A program made the position numbers and the translations under genes. Under the pieces are notes generated by a model. The model was not told the origin of the DNA and made no database searches. It saw only the letters and a program-made list of their open reading frames with translations. Of a stretch of 64,000 nt of DNA, positions 6,900 through 14,751 are shown piece after piece (position 1 is the stretch's first letter; the number at the start of each line of letters is the position of its first letter). The stretch is taken from NCBI GenBank assembly GCA_027483895.1, contig JAIXTP010000017.1, positions 26,970-90,969 of the forward strand, written 5' to 3'. The stretch comes from Hyphomicrobiales bacterium. Its GTDB lineage: Bacteria > Pseudomonadota > Alphaproteobacteria > Rhizobiales > Beijerinckiaceae.

Positions 6900-9097
6900 T
6901 CCCGACCCGTGCCCGGATAGGACGGACGCGAGATCCAAGCGAGCCCGCGGTCATAGAGCAGGATCTCGGCGCCGTCGGCCTTTTCGACCACGACGCCCGT
7001 CTCCCCGATGCTCCAGATCCGGGTGAAGAGGTCGATCGAAGCGCCGTTGCGCAGGAAGCGGCCTTGCGCGTCCACGACATAGCCGTTCTCGACCTCGGTG
7101 CGGGCGCCGCTCAGCCGCAGCCGCGAAGTCAGGGCGTCGCGGGCGACATAGGCCGCGAAGTCGGGGTTCGCGACGGCCTCGCCCAGATAGGTCGATGCGG
7201 CCATGCGTGCGGCGGCCTCACGATTCTGCAGGCGCGCGAGGCAGTCCTTCACCCGCATCGGCGAAAGCATCACCTCGGCGGCCTGCAACTGGGTCTCGCG
7301 ATCGAGAGTGCGCAGCGACAGACCTTCCACCGTGCTCAGAAGATCGAGCCACAGCAGGGCCTTGTAGAGGATGGGCGCATCGCCGGGACGCGCCTCGCGG
7401 CATGCGTCAAGCGGGCGGGCATCGGAGCCGCGGGCGAGAAGATGAGCCCTCAGAGCCTTGTGGTCCGCCGGAGCGGTCCGGCTCATCGTTTCTTCGAGGC
7501 GACGGAAGAGGCGCTTCTCCTCCTCCGACGCCGCGGTCTCTCCGGCCGCCCAACGCTCGATCAGCTTCACCGGATCGCGGACGCTTTCCCCGGGGCGGGA
7601 GGCTTCGGACGGCGGACGACGCTGCGCGACAAGCGGCATGCCCCCCGTCGCGGCCTGTCCTTGCGCCGGGGACGAGGCGCGCCGATCGGCCGCGCGGTTC
7701 GGGTCGAAGGCGAGCGGAGAGGGTGAAGCCCCCGCCCCCCTTTCCTGAGCGAAGATCTCGGACGCAGCGAAGCGGCCGCTTTTGAGCCTCTGGAGATCGA
7801 CGACGCGCCCGTCCGCTTCCCCGGCCTGACCGACGATGATCGGGCGGTCGAGAGCATCGGCCGGGCGGGCCGCATCGCCCGTCGCGACCAGCTGAACGAG
7901 CGAGCGCAGCGGCAGCTTGTCGGCGAACATGTCGCCGTAATTGAGCAGCACCGACACCCAGGCGTTGATCTGGCTCGCCGGAACCGCCCCGGTCGCCTCG
8001 ATGAAATCGGCGCGGGACAGGGCGAAGAGGACGTTCGTCCCGATCCCTTCCTCGCGCGCCATGCGGGTCACTTCGGCGACGATATCCGCGCCCGTCTTCA
8101 GGCGCGTGGTATCGATCTCGGTGGGGCCGGAAACCTGGTTGCGCACGATTTCGACCGTCTTGGCGGCGAGGGCCGGGTCGATGATCAGTCCGCTGAGAGC
8201 GAGAACGCCGTCCTCTCGGAGCACGAATCGGACGCGCGAAGCGAGCGGGCCGAGCAGATTGCGCGTCTCGGTCATGATCGCTTCGGATGTCGCCAGCCGC
8301 GGCCGGAAGGGTGCCCGCGTCGCTTCGAGCGCGCCGATCACCGCGCGCCGCTCGGCCGAGTCCCGGATGATCCCCCGCACGATGATCTGCCCGTCGACCT
8401 CCTGCTTCACCCGCACCTTGTTCGCGAAGGGCAGGGAAGCGACCGCGCGTTCGATCGCGATGCGGTCGGCTTCGTGATCGCGCCTGACCGTTTCGCCTGC
8501 ACCGTCGGAATAAGGGCCGATCAGCAGAAACGAAAAGAGCAGGGCGACGAGGGCCGAACTTGCGCCCGCAGCGATGCGCGGATGACGGTTCCAGACCGCG
8601 CCCGCGCTGCGGAGCACCGAGGCGCCTGCCGGAAACCCCATCGCGACGAGCCGTTTCTCGAGCGCGGAAGACTCCTCCGCCGGGCTTTCGACGCCGGCCG
8701 GTTCCATGGACGCAGGGGAGCCGCCCCGGACGCCGGCCCGTGCGGAGCGGCGGAATTCCTCGTCGTCGGTGATCGACGCCCAATTCGCTTCCGGCGGGCC
8801 GATCGAGATGCGGGTGGTGCCCAGCACGAAGACCGCCAGCGGCTCGAGACGCACCCAGCGGTCATCGCCTGCTTCGAGCTTGCCGCCGTTCGAGAGCAGG
8901 ATGTCGCCCGCACCGGCCTTGATCTCGGGGCCGTCGCTTCCGATCCGCAGCCGGGCGTGGCCCGATTTGAGGCTGACGTCGCGAAGCTGAAGATCGTCTT
9001 CGGGCCCCGAACCGATCCTATACTCTCCCGAATCCAGAGCGACTTCCGCACCGGACTGCAGACCGTTGAGAACCTTAAGGAGCAGTTTCTGGGACAT
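6896..9097 (-). CDS. sctD: SctD, inner-membrane ring protein with unusually long C-terminal part
   Basis: A 733-residue protein. Residues 5-100 are an FHA-like cytoplasmic domain (SGEYRIGSGPEDDLQLRD). A single transmembrane helix spans about 175-194. Periplasmic ring-building (BON-like) domains follow to about residue 450 (RVKQEVDGQIIVRGIIRDSA is the first). A Pro/Ala/Ser-rich linker (about 460-520) then leads to a further helical and beta domain up to residue 733. Usual SctD proteins are 360-480 residues, so the last 250 residues are extra. It is transcribed with sctW, leftward from the 9.1-9.35 kb gap. Confidence 0.85.
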   Translation of the reverse strand: MSQKLLLKVLNGLQSGAEVALDSGEYRIGSGPEDDLQLRDVSLKSGHARLRIGSDGPEIKAGAGDILLSNGGKLEAGDDRWVRLEPLAVFVLGTTRISIGPPEANWASITDDEEFRRSARAGVRGGSPASMEPAGVESPAEESSALEKRLVAMGFPAGASVLRSAGAVWNRHPRIAAGASSALVALLFSFLLIGPYSDGAGETVRRDHEADRIAIERAVASLPFANKVRVKQEVDGQIIVRGIIRDSAERRAVIGALEATRAPFRPRLATSEAIMTETRNLLGPLASRVRFVLREDGVLALSGLIIDPALAAKTVEIVRNQVSGPTEIDTTRLKTGADIVAEVTRMAREEGIGTNVLFALSRADFIEATGAVPASQINAWVSVLLNYGDMFADKLPLRSLVQLVATGDAARPADALDRPIIVGQAGEADGRVVDLQRLKSGRFAASEIFAQERGAGASPSPLAFDPNRAADRRASSPAQGQAATGGMPLVAQRRPPSEASRPGESVRDPVKLIERWAAGETAASEEEKRLFRRLEETMSRTAPADHKALRAHLLARGSDARPLDACREARPGDAPILYKALLWLDLLSTVEGLSLRTLDRETQLQAAEVMLSPMRVKDCLARLQNREAAARMAASTYLGEAVANPDFAAYVARDALTSRLRLSGARTEVENGYVVDAQGRFLRNGASIDLFTRIWSIGETGVVVEKADGAEILLYDRGLAWISRPSYPGTGRE

Positions 9098-9349
9098 AAG
9101 GAGACCGAATCTATCTTACTAATATTCCAGAAGTCCGATTCCGGTGCATCCCATTTTAGCGATCATGCCTTATTTGAACTCTGCAAGGAACATGTGCCTT
9201 TTCGTCGCGAAGGTTCATGACACCACAAAGAGCACACGGCAGCAGAGCAATGAATATCAGGTCGTAGGACGACCCCGATTAAGCTGAGATCCGTTGCGGT
9301 AAGAGCCACAAGCCTGATACATTTTCATCGAACGACACGGCGCCGCGCC
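9098..9349. other. Divergent intergenic region between sctD and the plus-strand block
   Basis: These 252 bases are AT-richer than the flanking genes and must hold promoters for both directions. I see AT-rich hexamers (TAAAAT on the minus strand near 9155), but no pair of boxes with good spacing that I would defend. A regulator operator here is plausible. The stretch just before 9350 has a GC palindrome (CGGCGCCGCGCCG) that may limit access to the GTG start. Confidence 0.4.
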
Positions 9350-9769
9350 GTGAACTCCGATTTTCGGGAGCTGGATTTGACGTCGCCCATCGATCAGGCA
9401 TGGCGCGAGGCCGAAAGAATCGTCGAGGCTTATCCCTCTCCGGACGCCCGCCGCTGGTTCGAGGTGTTCTCGCGGATGGACGGGCTTTTGCGGCAGATCG
9501 CAGAACTCCCCTTCGTTCAGGCCGACCCGACGGCGGACCGGATCCTCGAAAGTTTCGAGACCTGCGAAACGATCGAGGATCTTTCGGAGCGGATCGACCT
9601 TCTTCTCGACCACGTGCAGAGCCTCTTCCATGCCAAGCTGATCGCGGAAGGGCGCGATCCCGCCGCGCTCCGGCTGCCGACGCGAAGGGGCGCGGGGCTC
9701 CGGGAAAGCGGAGCGGCGCTCGCCCCGGACGCAGACGAGTCCCCCTCCCGCACCGTGCTGAAGCTCTAG
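9350..9769 (+). CDS. Small helical T3SS-associated protein of unknown function
   Basis: A 139-residue acidic protein from a GTG start. Residues about 10-105 are predicted helical by pattern (QAWREAERIVEAYPS; WFEVFSRMDGLLRQIAEL; IEDLSERIDLLLDHVQSLFH), and the last 35 are disordered. It is the first gene of the plus-strand T3SS block and ends 10 bases before the first large paralogue. It could be a secretion chaperone for the paralogues, but it lacks the alpha-beta-alpha plan of class I chaperones. No known family is recognised. Confidence 0.6.
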   Translation: MNSDFRELDLTSPIDQAWREAERIVEAYPSPDARRWFEVFSRMDGLLRQIAELPFVQADPTADRILESFETCETIEDLSERIDLLLDHVQSLFHAKLIAEGRDPAALRLPTRRGAGLRESGAALAPDADESPSRTVLKL

Positions 9770-9779
9770 GAGAAACCGC

Positions 9780-11558
9780 GTGAGCACGATTTCCTGGACG
9801 ATCCTGACGGACCCGATCATCGGCGAGCGGCCCCGCACCCGGACGGACTCGGAGAATTTCACCGATCCGAACGACCAGACCTACACGGCGCAACAGGAGC
9901 GGCCCTACACGGAAATGCCCGGCGGCGCTAAGGGCGTGACCTCGGCCAATCTCCTCGCCGACGCCGCCGCACTGTTTCCGACGCAGTATCTCGCAAGGTC
10001 GAGCCGACCCGCCGCCTTCGCCACGGCGCCGGGGTCGCTGAGCCCTGACGAGTTCCTGAAGTGGCACTCGACCTATCAGGTCGACTACATCCGCGCCAAC
10101 GGCTCCGCCTTCAGCGGCGAGACGGAGAAGAACTGGCTCAAGCTCGGCCCTGTCGACGGCAAGACGATCTCGGTCTTCATCGGCGTGAAGAGCTACACGG
10201 GAACCGAGGGATCGCTGGCGGGCGAAAAGCTCTACATCGTCGAAAATCTGCAGAAGGCGGACATCGCGCCGATGTCGAAGGCGACGCAGATGCGCCTCGC
10301 CCAGGTGCCCGCCTGGTTTACCGCGACGAGCGGCCAGGCGGCGAAGCTCGGCTATGTCCCGACCAGCACCAATGCGAGCCTGCCCTCCGGCGCGATCGAT
10401 TCGACCCGCTCGAGCCTGAAGGCGCAGATCGATTCGGATTACATCGACAAGATCACGGCCACAGCCGCGATCACGGATGTGGCCAATACGACGCGACCGA
10501 GCGAAGACGTGAAGACGCTGTTCAAGCAACAGCTCGAGAACCTGAAGACCCGTCTCGACAATTGCGGCGTGTTCGACCCTCAGGCCCTCGTCGACGCCGC
10601 GAACGAGATCAAGACCCGCTTCGACCGCCTGATGGCGTTCGCGATCGGGAAGACGGCCAAGGCGATCGCACGGACCGATCAGGTCTCCATCTCGGCCGAC
10701 AGCGTCGGCACGGTCACGGTCACGGGGTACCCCAATAAGCTTCTCAACGAAAACGTCGCGTCGCTCGATGACAATGCGACGATCATCGAAGGTTACAACA
10801 AATTCGTCGATACGGAGAAAAGGAATCTCCAAGTCGACAATCTGAAAATATATCTCGGAAACATCGATGGTATCAGGCCCAAGGCGGTCGATGTTTCCCG
10901 CATCGTCTTCTTGCTGCAGATGGCCTACAATTTAGCCAAGGAAAGCCAGTCCGATCAGGGCGCCGAAGAATTGCGTCAGCAGAACCGGTATCTGCAAGAT
11001 ATCGCCTATATGAAGCAGATGATTCAAACGACGCGCGGGTTGTTCGGAACGGCAAGCGACGAAAGGAACGGGCTTCTCGGGCTGCCGGACAAGAACAGCA
11101 CCGCCAACGACATGACGTCTCTGTCGTCGAAGGATCTTCTTGCGGTCTCGATGTGGACCAACGGCCTCACCCAGTACGAGCATCCGATCGAGAAGCTGAG
11201 GAATCTGGGCTCCCGCCCTTCGCTGGAATTATTGCATACCGGTATCAGTGCGAGCTATTTCGGCGTGGATGATCAATTCGACGGGTCTACGAACACTTAT
11301 AAAAATAAATATTACACGATCAGAAAAGTATCAGGATCATATTACGCCTATGGCGGCGTTATTTCGAAGCTCGCCGGCACTTGGGACCAATACGCCCAGA
11401 AGATCAGCGACCGCTCGACGCTGGTCCAGCAGGATGCGCAGATCGTGCAGAACAAGGTATCGAACCTCGACAAGGAAAAGGCGCGGCATTTCGAGCTTGC
11501 CAACAATGCCGTGAACAAGATGTTCGACATGCTCCAAGGCATTCTGAGGGCGGGGTGA
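9780..11558 (+). CDS. Large T3SS-locus protein, paralogue A (probable secreted or tip/filament protein)
   Basis: A 592-residue protein from a GTG preceded by AGGAG. There is no signal peptide. The N-terminus is Thr/Asp-rich. Shared with its neighbour (11566-13095) are: a DAAALFP/DAATLFP motif; a WHSTYQVDYIRANG / WHTAWQLEYLEKNG motif near residues 95-110; a helical EELRQQNRYLQDIAYMKQMI-type segment; an HPIEKL/HPIEKI motif; and a C-terminal helix of about 40 residues (KEKARHFELANNAVNKMFDM). The C-terminal helix resembles those of needle, filament and tip proteins. An AT-rich insert (bases about 11270-11345) encodes extra Tyr/Asn-rich residues absent from paralogue B. A role as a secreted structural protein or large effector is inferred; no family is recognised. 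Confidence 0.65.
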   Translation: MSTISWTILTDPIIGERPRTRTDSENFTDPNDQTYTAQQERPYTEMPGGAKGVTSANLLADAAALFPTQYLARSSRPAAFATAPGSLSPDEFLKWHSTYQVDYIRANGSAFSGETEKNWLKLGPVDGKTISVFIGVKSYTGTEGSLAGEKLYIVENLQKADIAPMSKATQMRLAQVPAWFTATSGQAAKLGYVPTSTNASLPSGAIDSTRSSLKAQIDSDYIDKITATAAITDVANTTRPSEDVKTLFKQQLENLKTRLDNCGVFDPQALVDAANEIKTRFDRLMAFAIGKTAKAIARTDQVSISADSVGTVTVTGYPNKLLNENVASLDDNATIIEGYNKFVDTEKRNLQVDNLKIYLGNIDGIRPKAVDVSRIVFLLQMAYNLAKESQSDQGAEELRQQNRYLQDIAYMKQMIQTTRGLFGTASDERNGLLGLPDKNSTANDMTSLSSKDLLAVSMWTNGLTQYEHPIEKLRNLGSRPSLELLHTGISASYFGVDDQFDGSTNTYKNKYYTIRKVSGSYYAYGGVISKLAGTWDQYAQKISDRSTLVQQDAQIVQNKVSNLDKEKARHFELANNAVNKMFDMLQGILRAG

Positions 11559-11565
11559 TCGACGG

Positions 11566-13095
11566 ATGACCTCGTTCTGGGAACGGATGAAGCTGACCGA
11601 GGGCATGCCGCGCAGCGTGTCGGACTCGGTGCCGTTCGTCGAGAACGAGCAGCCCTATGTCGATCTCGCCCAACCCGAGGACGGCGCGCCGCCCAAGCCC
11701 TCCATCCGGACGGACGCGGCGACGCTCTTCCCGGTCTATGACGCTTCGACCGCGGCCAGGAGCTTCTCCTCGGTTCAGACGAAGCCCGCCCGTTTCGACG
11801 ATGTCCCGACGTCTCAGGATCTGCTGGCGGATTTCGTCGACTGGCACACCGCCTGGCAGCTCGAATATCTCGAGAAGAACGGGACCGGTTCCCCCAAGAC
11901 GCTGATCCTCGGCGGTGCAAGCTGGACCTACGGCTCCACGATGACGGCGGTCATGAGCGCGGACCGCTCCCGCGTCCATCTCGTCGAGCAGCTTTCCCGC
12001 TTCGACCTGATGGCGCTCGGCAAGGCCGACCAGACCGCGATCGCTGCGACCTCCGCCTTCAAGGACAAGACGAACGGCGCCGCGGTCCGCTTCAATCTCG
12101 CCCCGGTCGACCAGCAGGGCTCGGACGCGGTCCGGACCGACCTCGAGGCGCAGTGCGACGCCTATTCCGACGACTTCGTCACGACCGGCTCGTCGATGAC
12201 CGCGACGGAGGTCGGCTATTTCAAGGACGGCGTCGCGCTGATCAAGGCGACGCTCTCCGAAAAGGCGATGTTCGATCTCGCTCAGGTCAAATCCCAGCTC
12301 GAGGACATCAAGAAGCGCTACACGCTGGCCTATGCCTATTCGACGGTGCCTGAAGAGACCAAGGATGCCTCGACCGGGCGCTACGCCAACGTGATCGGGC
12401 TCGACGAGGGCGCTTCGCTCAAGAAATCCTATTCGGTGCTCGTAACCAACGAGCAGGCCATTCTCGACCTCAACCGGCGTATCCGGGCGATGCTGACGGA
12501 CAACGAGACCAAGACGAAAGGCCGCATGAGCGCGCCCGCCCTCGTCGCCTCGGTGCAGTTCCTCACGAATATGCGCAAGTCCTTCGAGGTGAAGTCGCTG
12601 ACGGAGGAGATCAACCAGCAGCGGGCGCTCATCGAGAGCTATGTCGCGATGCAGAAGGTGGTGAACAACACTTCCGCCCGGCTCGGAAGCAACATCACCT
12701 CGACGAAGGTCGCGCAGGATGCGGACACGCTGACGGAAATTTCGAGCTATTCGCAGCTCGGCGAGACGTCCAAGCGCGTAATCAACATGTTCGATCGGGG
12801 AAGTCCGAGCGTTCAGCACCCGATCGAGAAGATCAATTCTTGGGAGCGGCCGACCTTCGACATGATCAACGACAGCGGGACGGTGACGCTTAAGGCTTAC
12901 AAGAAAAGCGTTTGGGACGGCTTCGGCTCCAATCTGATCGATCAGATCCAGATCATCTCCGACGACACGCAGATGAAGACCAATCGCCTCAACAAGACCG
13001 AGGCCGAGCGCAACAAGCATTCGGACCTCGCGACGCGCGCCAACGGCCGCATGCTGGAAATGATCTACGACGTGCTTTCGGCAGGTGACGTATGA
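11566..13095 (+). CDS. Large T3SS-locus protein, paralogue B
   Basis: A 509-residue protein that starts 7 bases after paralogue A. The shared landmarks occur in the same order as in A: DAATLFP, WHTAWQLEYLEKNG, a helical region (FLTNMRKSFEVKSLTEEINQ, then QRALIESYVAMQKVV), QHPIEKINSW and a final helix (AERNKHSDLATRANGRMLEM). Its last bases overlap the next gene by ATGA. It lacks a signal peptide and membrane spans. Tandem duplication followed by divergence is clear to the eye. The pair could form a heteromer, for example at the needle tip. Function is unknown. Confidence 0.65.
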   Translation: MTSFWERMKLTEGMPRSVSDSVPFVENEQPYVDLAQPEDGAPPKPSIRTDAATLFPVYDASTAARSFSSVQTKPARFDDVPTSQDLLADFVDWHTAWQLEYLEKNGTGSPKTLILGGASWTYGSTMTAVMSADRSRVHLVEQLSRFDLMALGKADQTAIAATSAFKDKTNGAAVRFNLAPVDQQGSDAVRTDLEAQCDAYSDDFVTTGSSMTATEVGYFKDGVALIKATLSEKAMFDLAQVKSQLEDIKKRYTLAYAYSTVPEETKDASTGRYANVIGLDEGASLKKSYSVLVTNEQAILDLNRRIRAMLTDNETKTKGRMSAPALVASVQFLTNMRKSFEVKSLTEEINQQRALIESYVAMQKVVNNTSARLGSNITSTKVAQDADTLTEISSYSQLGETSKRVINMFDRGSPSVQHPIEKINSWERPTFDMINDSGTVTLKAYKKSVWDGFGSNLIDQIQIISDDTQMKTNRLNKTEAERNKHSDLATRANGRMLEMIYDVLSAGDV

Positions 13096-13472
13096 AGGTC
13101 CGCGGTTTCGACGTCGGCGTCGAAAGCATCTCCCGGTGGCGGACCGTCGACGAGACGCATCTGCCGACCGAAGGCGAACTCGCACCGCAATTCGTGCCGG
13201 AGATCTCGCCGCTCGACGAGATCCTGCGGCCGCCGAGCCTCGACGAGCGGATTCCGATGATGACCGCGCCCGACAATCTCGACGCCGCGCTTCTCCAGCC
13301 GCGCGTGATGGCCGAGACCAAGGAGCGCCTGCTCGCCGTCCTGCAGGACGCTTCGCGGGCGGGCGACCCCGCGCTCGGCCTCAAGGCGCTGCGTGCCGCC
13401 GACATGCTCACGCAGGACATGGCGATGGACGACGAGATCCGCGCGGCGATGACCGCCCTTTACCGCGGCTGA
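13092..13472 (+). CDS. Small protein with weak SctX-like (YscX) pattern
   Basis: A 126-residue protein coupled to paralogue B by an ATGA overlap. The N-terminus is GFDVGVESISRW, followed by a Pro/acidic region. The C-terminal helices (ALGLKALRAADMLTQDMAMD, then DEIRAAMTALYRG) resemble the spacing of hydrophobic and acidic residues I recall for YscX, which is also about 120 residues long and ends in two such helices. SctX helps export early substrates through SctV with a TPR partner, SctY. The match is from memory and weak. Otherwise this is an unknown T3SS-associated protein. Confidence 0.45.
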   Translation: MKVRGFDVGVESISRWRTVDETHLPTEGELAPQFVPEISPLDEILRPPSLDERIPMMTAPDNLDAALLQPRVMAETKERLLAVLQDASRAGDPALGLKALRAADMLTQDMAMDDEIRAAMTALYRG

Positions 13473-13475
13473 GGA

Positions 13476-13724
13476 TCAGGCGCCGCCGCGCGTTCCCGAC
13501 CCGGGATCGACGAAATCGGCAAGGACTTGCGGCGGATCGTTTCTCCGCAGCTCGGTGATCTTCATCCGCTCGTCCGTTCGAGCCGCCGCTTCGGTCTCGG
13601 CGTCGCGGTTCAGGCGCTGGACGTCCCGCGGCCCGCCGATGACGGTCGCATCGGTCGACGCTGCGAATTCCTGCGCCGGAGGCACCGGCTGCGTCGACGT
13701 GCGCTGGATGGATCGATCGTTCAT
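13476..13724 (-). CDS. Small disordered protein at the end of the motor-like module
   Basis: An 82-residue, Cys-free protein rich in Thr, Asp, Arg and Pro, predicted mostly disordered apart from one helix (ETEAAARTDERMKITELRRN). It is accepted as a gene because its ATG overlaps the stop of the upstream ExbD/MotB-like gene by ATGA, has GAGG eight bases upstream, and continues a chain of such overlaps. It converges with the SctX-like gene, leaving a gap of only 3 bases. Function is unknown. Confidence 0.5.
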   Translation of the reverse strand: MNDRSIQRTSTQPVPPAQEFAASTDATVIGGPRDVQRLNRDAETEAAARTDERMKITELRRNDPPQVLADFVDPGSGTRGGA

Positions 13725-14353
13725 GTCGAGCCTCGCTCCCGGGCGGTCCTCACCCGAACCAGAAGAATAAGCATCACCGCGGCGGTGATGAAGTCCCCCC
13801 AACGCCTTAACGCTTCGCCGATGCTCAGGAGATGCGCGAGCGCACGCGGCGGTACACCGGCCTCGCCCGAAGCGCCGGGGCCGCCCTGCAGAAGGGCCAG
13901 CAGACGGCGACGGAAGGCGTCCGGGTCTTCCGGAGCGGCGAGGAGCCGACGCATTGCGGGACTCCAGTCTCCGTCGGCAGCTTTGAGCGCGGAAGGGACG
14001 ATCAGGATCTGCGCGGCGGCGCGCGTGCGGCATCCGCCGCGCGCGATCGCGGGAAGGAGTTCGGCCTTCAGAACGAGCAGAACGGGCGCGGCGCCCGACG
14101 TGGGGCCGCATGCGGCAGCGATATCCCGTTCATGCCGGATTTCGAAGGATGAGCCCGGTCCGGCGCCTTCCACGGCGCGCCGATGCAGCGCGTCCACGAA
14201 GGCACGGCCGCTCGTCACCGTCATCGCGACCGTGGGGGGCGCTTCGGGCTCCGCCCGTTCCGCATAGGGCATCAGCGCAAGGATCAGCAGGAAGGCGGCG
14301 AGCAGATTGGCCGCCATGTCGGCGGCGAAGATGCTCCGGGACTCGTCCGTCAT
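13721..14353 (-). CDS. MotB/ExbD-like single-helix protein with an extra C-terminal membrane helix
   Basis: A 210-residue protein. Residues about 10-30 form a transmembrane helix with an Asp at its cytoplasmic entrance (FAADMAANLLAAFLLILALM, Asp12). This closely resembles the MotB/ExbD helix that carries the essential proton-binding Asp. A mixed periplasmic region follows (about 35-180), then a second hydrophobic helix (DFITAAVMLILLV, about 187-200). It overlaps the upstream gene by ATGA. Together with the two genes before it, it would form a proton- or ion-driven channel unit in the inner membrane. Its C-terminal helix is atypical for ExbD or MotB. Confidence 0.65.
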   Translation of the reverse strand: MTDESRSIFAADMAANLLAAFLLILALMPYAERAEPEAPPTVAMTVTSGRAFVDALHRRAVEGAGPGSSFEIRHERDIAAACGPTSGAAPVLLVLKAELLPAIARGGCRTRAAAQILIVPSALKAADGDWSPAMRRLLAAPEDPDAFRRRLLALLQGGPGASGEAGVPPRALAHLLSIGEALRRWGDFITAAVMLILLVRVRTARERGST

Positions 14354-14751
14354 GATCGGTCGCGCGTGACGCGGCATCCGCCCTCCGCGAAGACGAGCTC
14401 CGTCCGGCCGAGACGTGCGAGATGTGCGGCGAGGAGAAAGGCGGCGTCGTCCGCTCCGGCCCCGATGAGCAGCACGGGCGCCGAGGCCGAGCCCGCCACC
14501 GCATCGCGGGCGAAATCGGAGTCGAGAAGCGTTTCCGCGCGCATCGCGGGGCCGTCCTCCATCGCGACGAGGTCGCCGCAGAGGCGGAAGACGGGGCCGC
14601 CTTGTGCGGATGCGGCATCCCGCCCCGGGGACAGGAGGTGACGCTCCACCGCCACGACGGCGATGGCGAAGATCACGACGGCCGCCAGATTGAGGAAAAG
14701 GTCCCCTAGAAAGCCTTCCTGGCCTTCATGGTGCGCACCGGGCCGCATCAT
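14350..14751 (-). CDS. ExbD/TolR-like single-helix protein
   Basis: A 133-residue protein. An N-terminal cytoplasmic stretch is followed by one transmembrane helix (GDLFLNLAAVVIFAIAVVAV, about 16-36) with Asp17 at its start, the position of the proton-binding Asp in ExbD/TolR/MotB. The C-terminus has the ExbD-type alpha-beta fold pattern (APVLLIGAGADDAAFLLAAH, then LARLGRTELVFA). The ATG overlaps the stop of the ExbB/MotA-like gene by ATGA. Two different ExbD-like proteins with one ExbB-like protein suggest a heterodimeric inner helix pair. Confidence 0.7.
   Translation of the reverse strand: MMRPGAHHEGQEGFLGDLFLNLAAVVIFAIAVVAVERHLLSPGRDAASAQGGPVFRLCGDLVAMEDGPAMRAETLLDSDFARDAVAGSASAPVLLIGAGADDAAFLLAAHLARLGRTELVFAEGGCRVTRDRS

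Noticed and set aside
9279..13185. Long minus-strand frames opposite the paralogue pair
   Set aside because: The plus-strand frames have good starts, start-stop coupling and shared motifs; the opposite frames are Arg/Gly-rich shadows.
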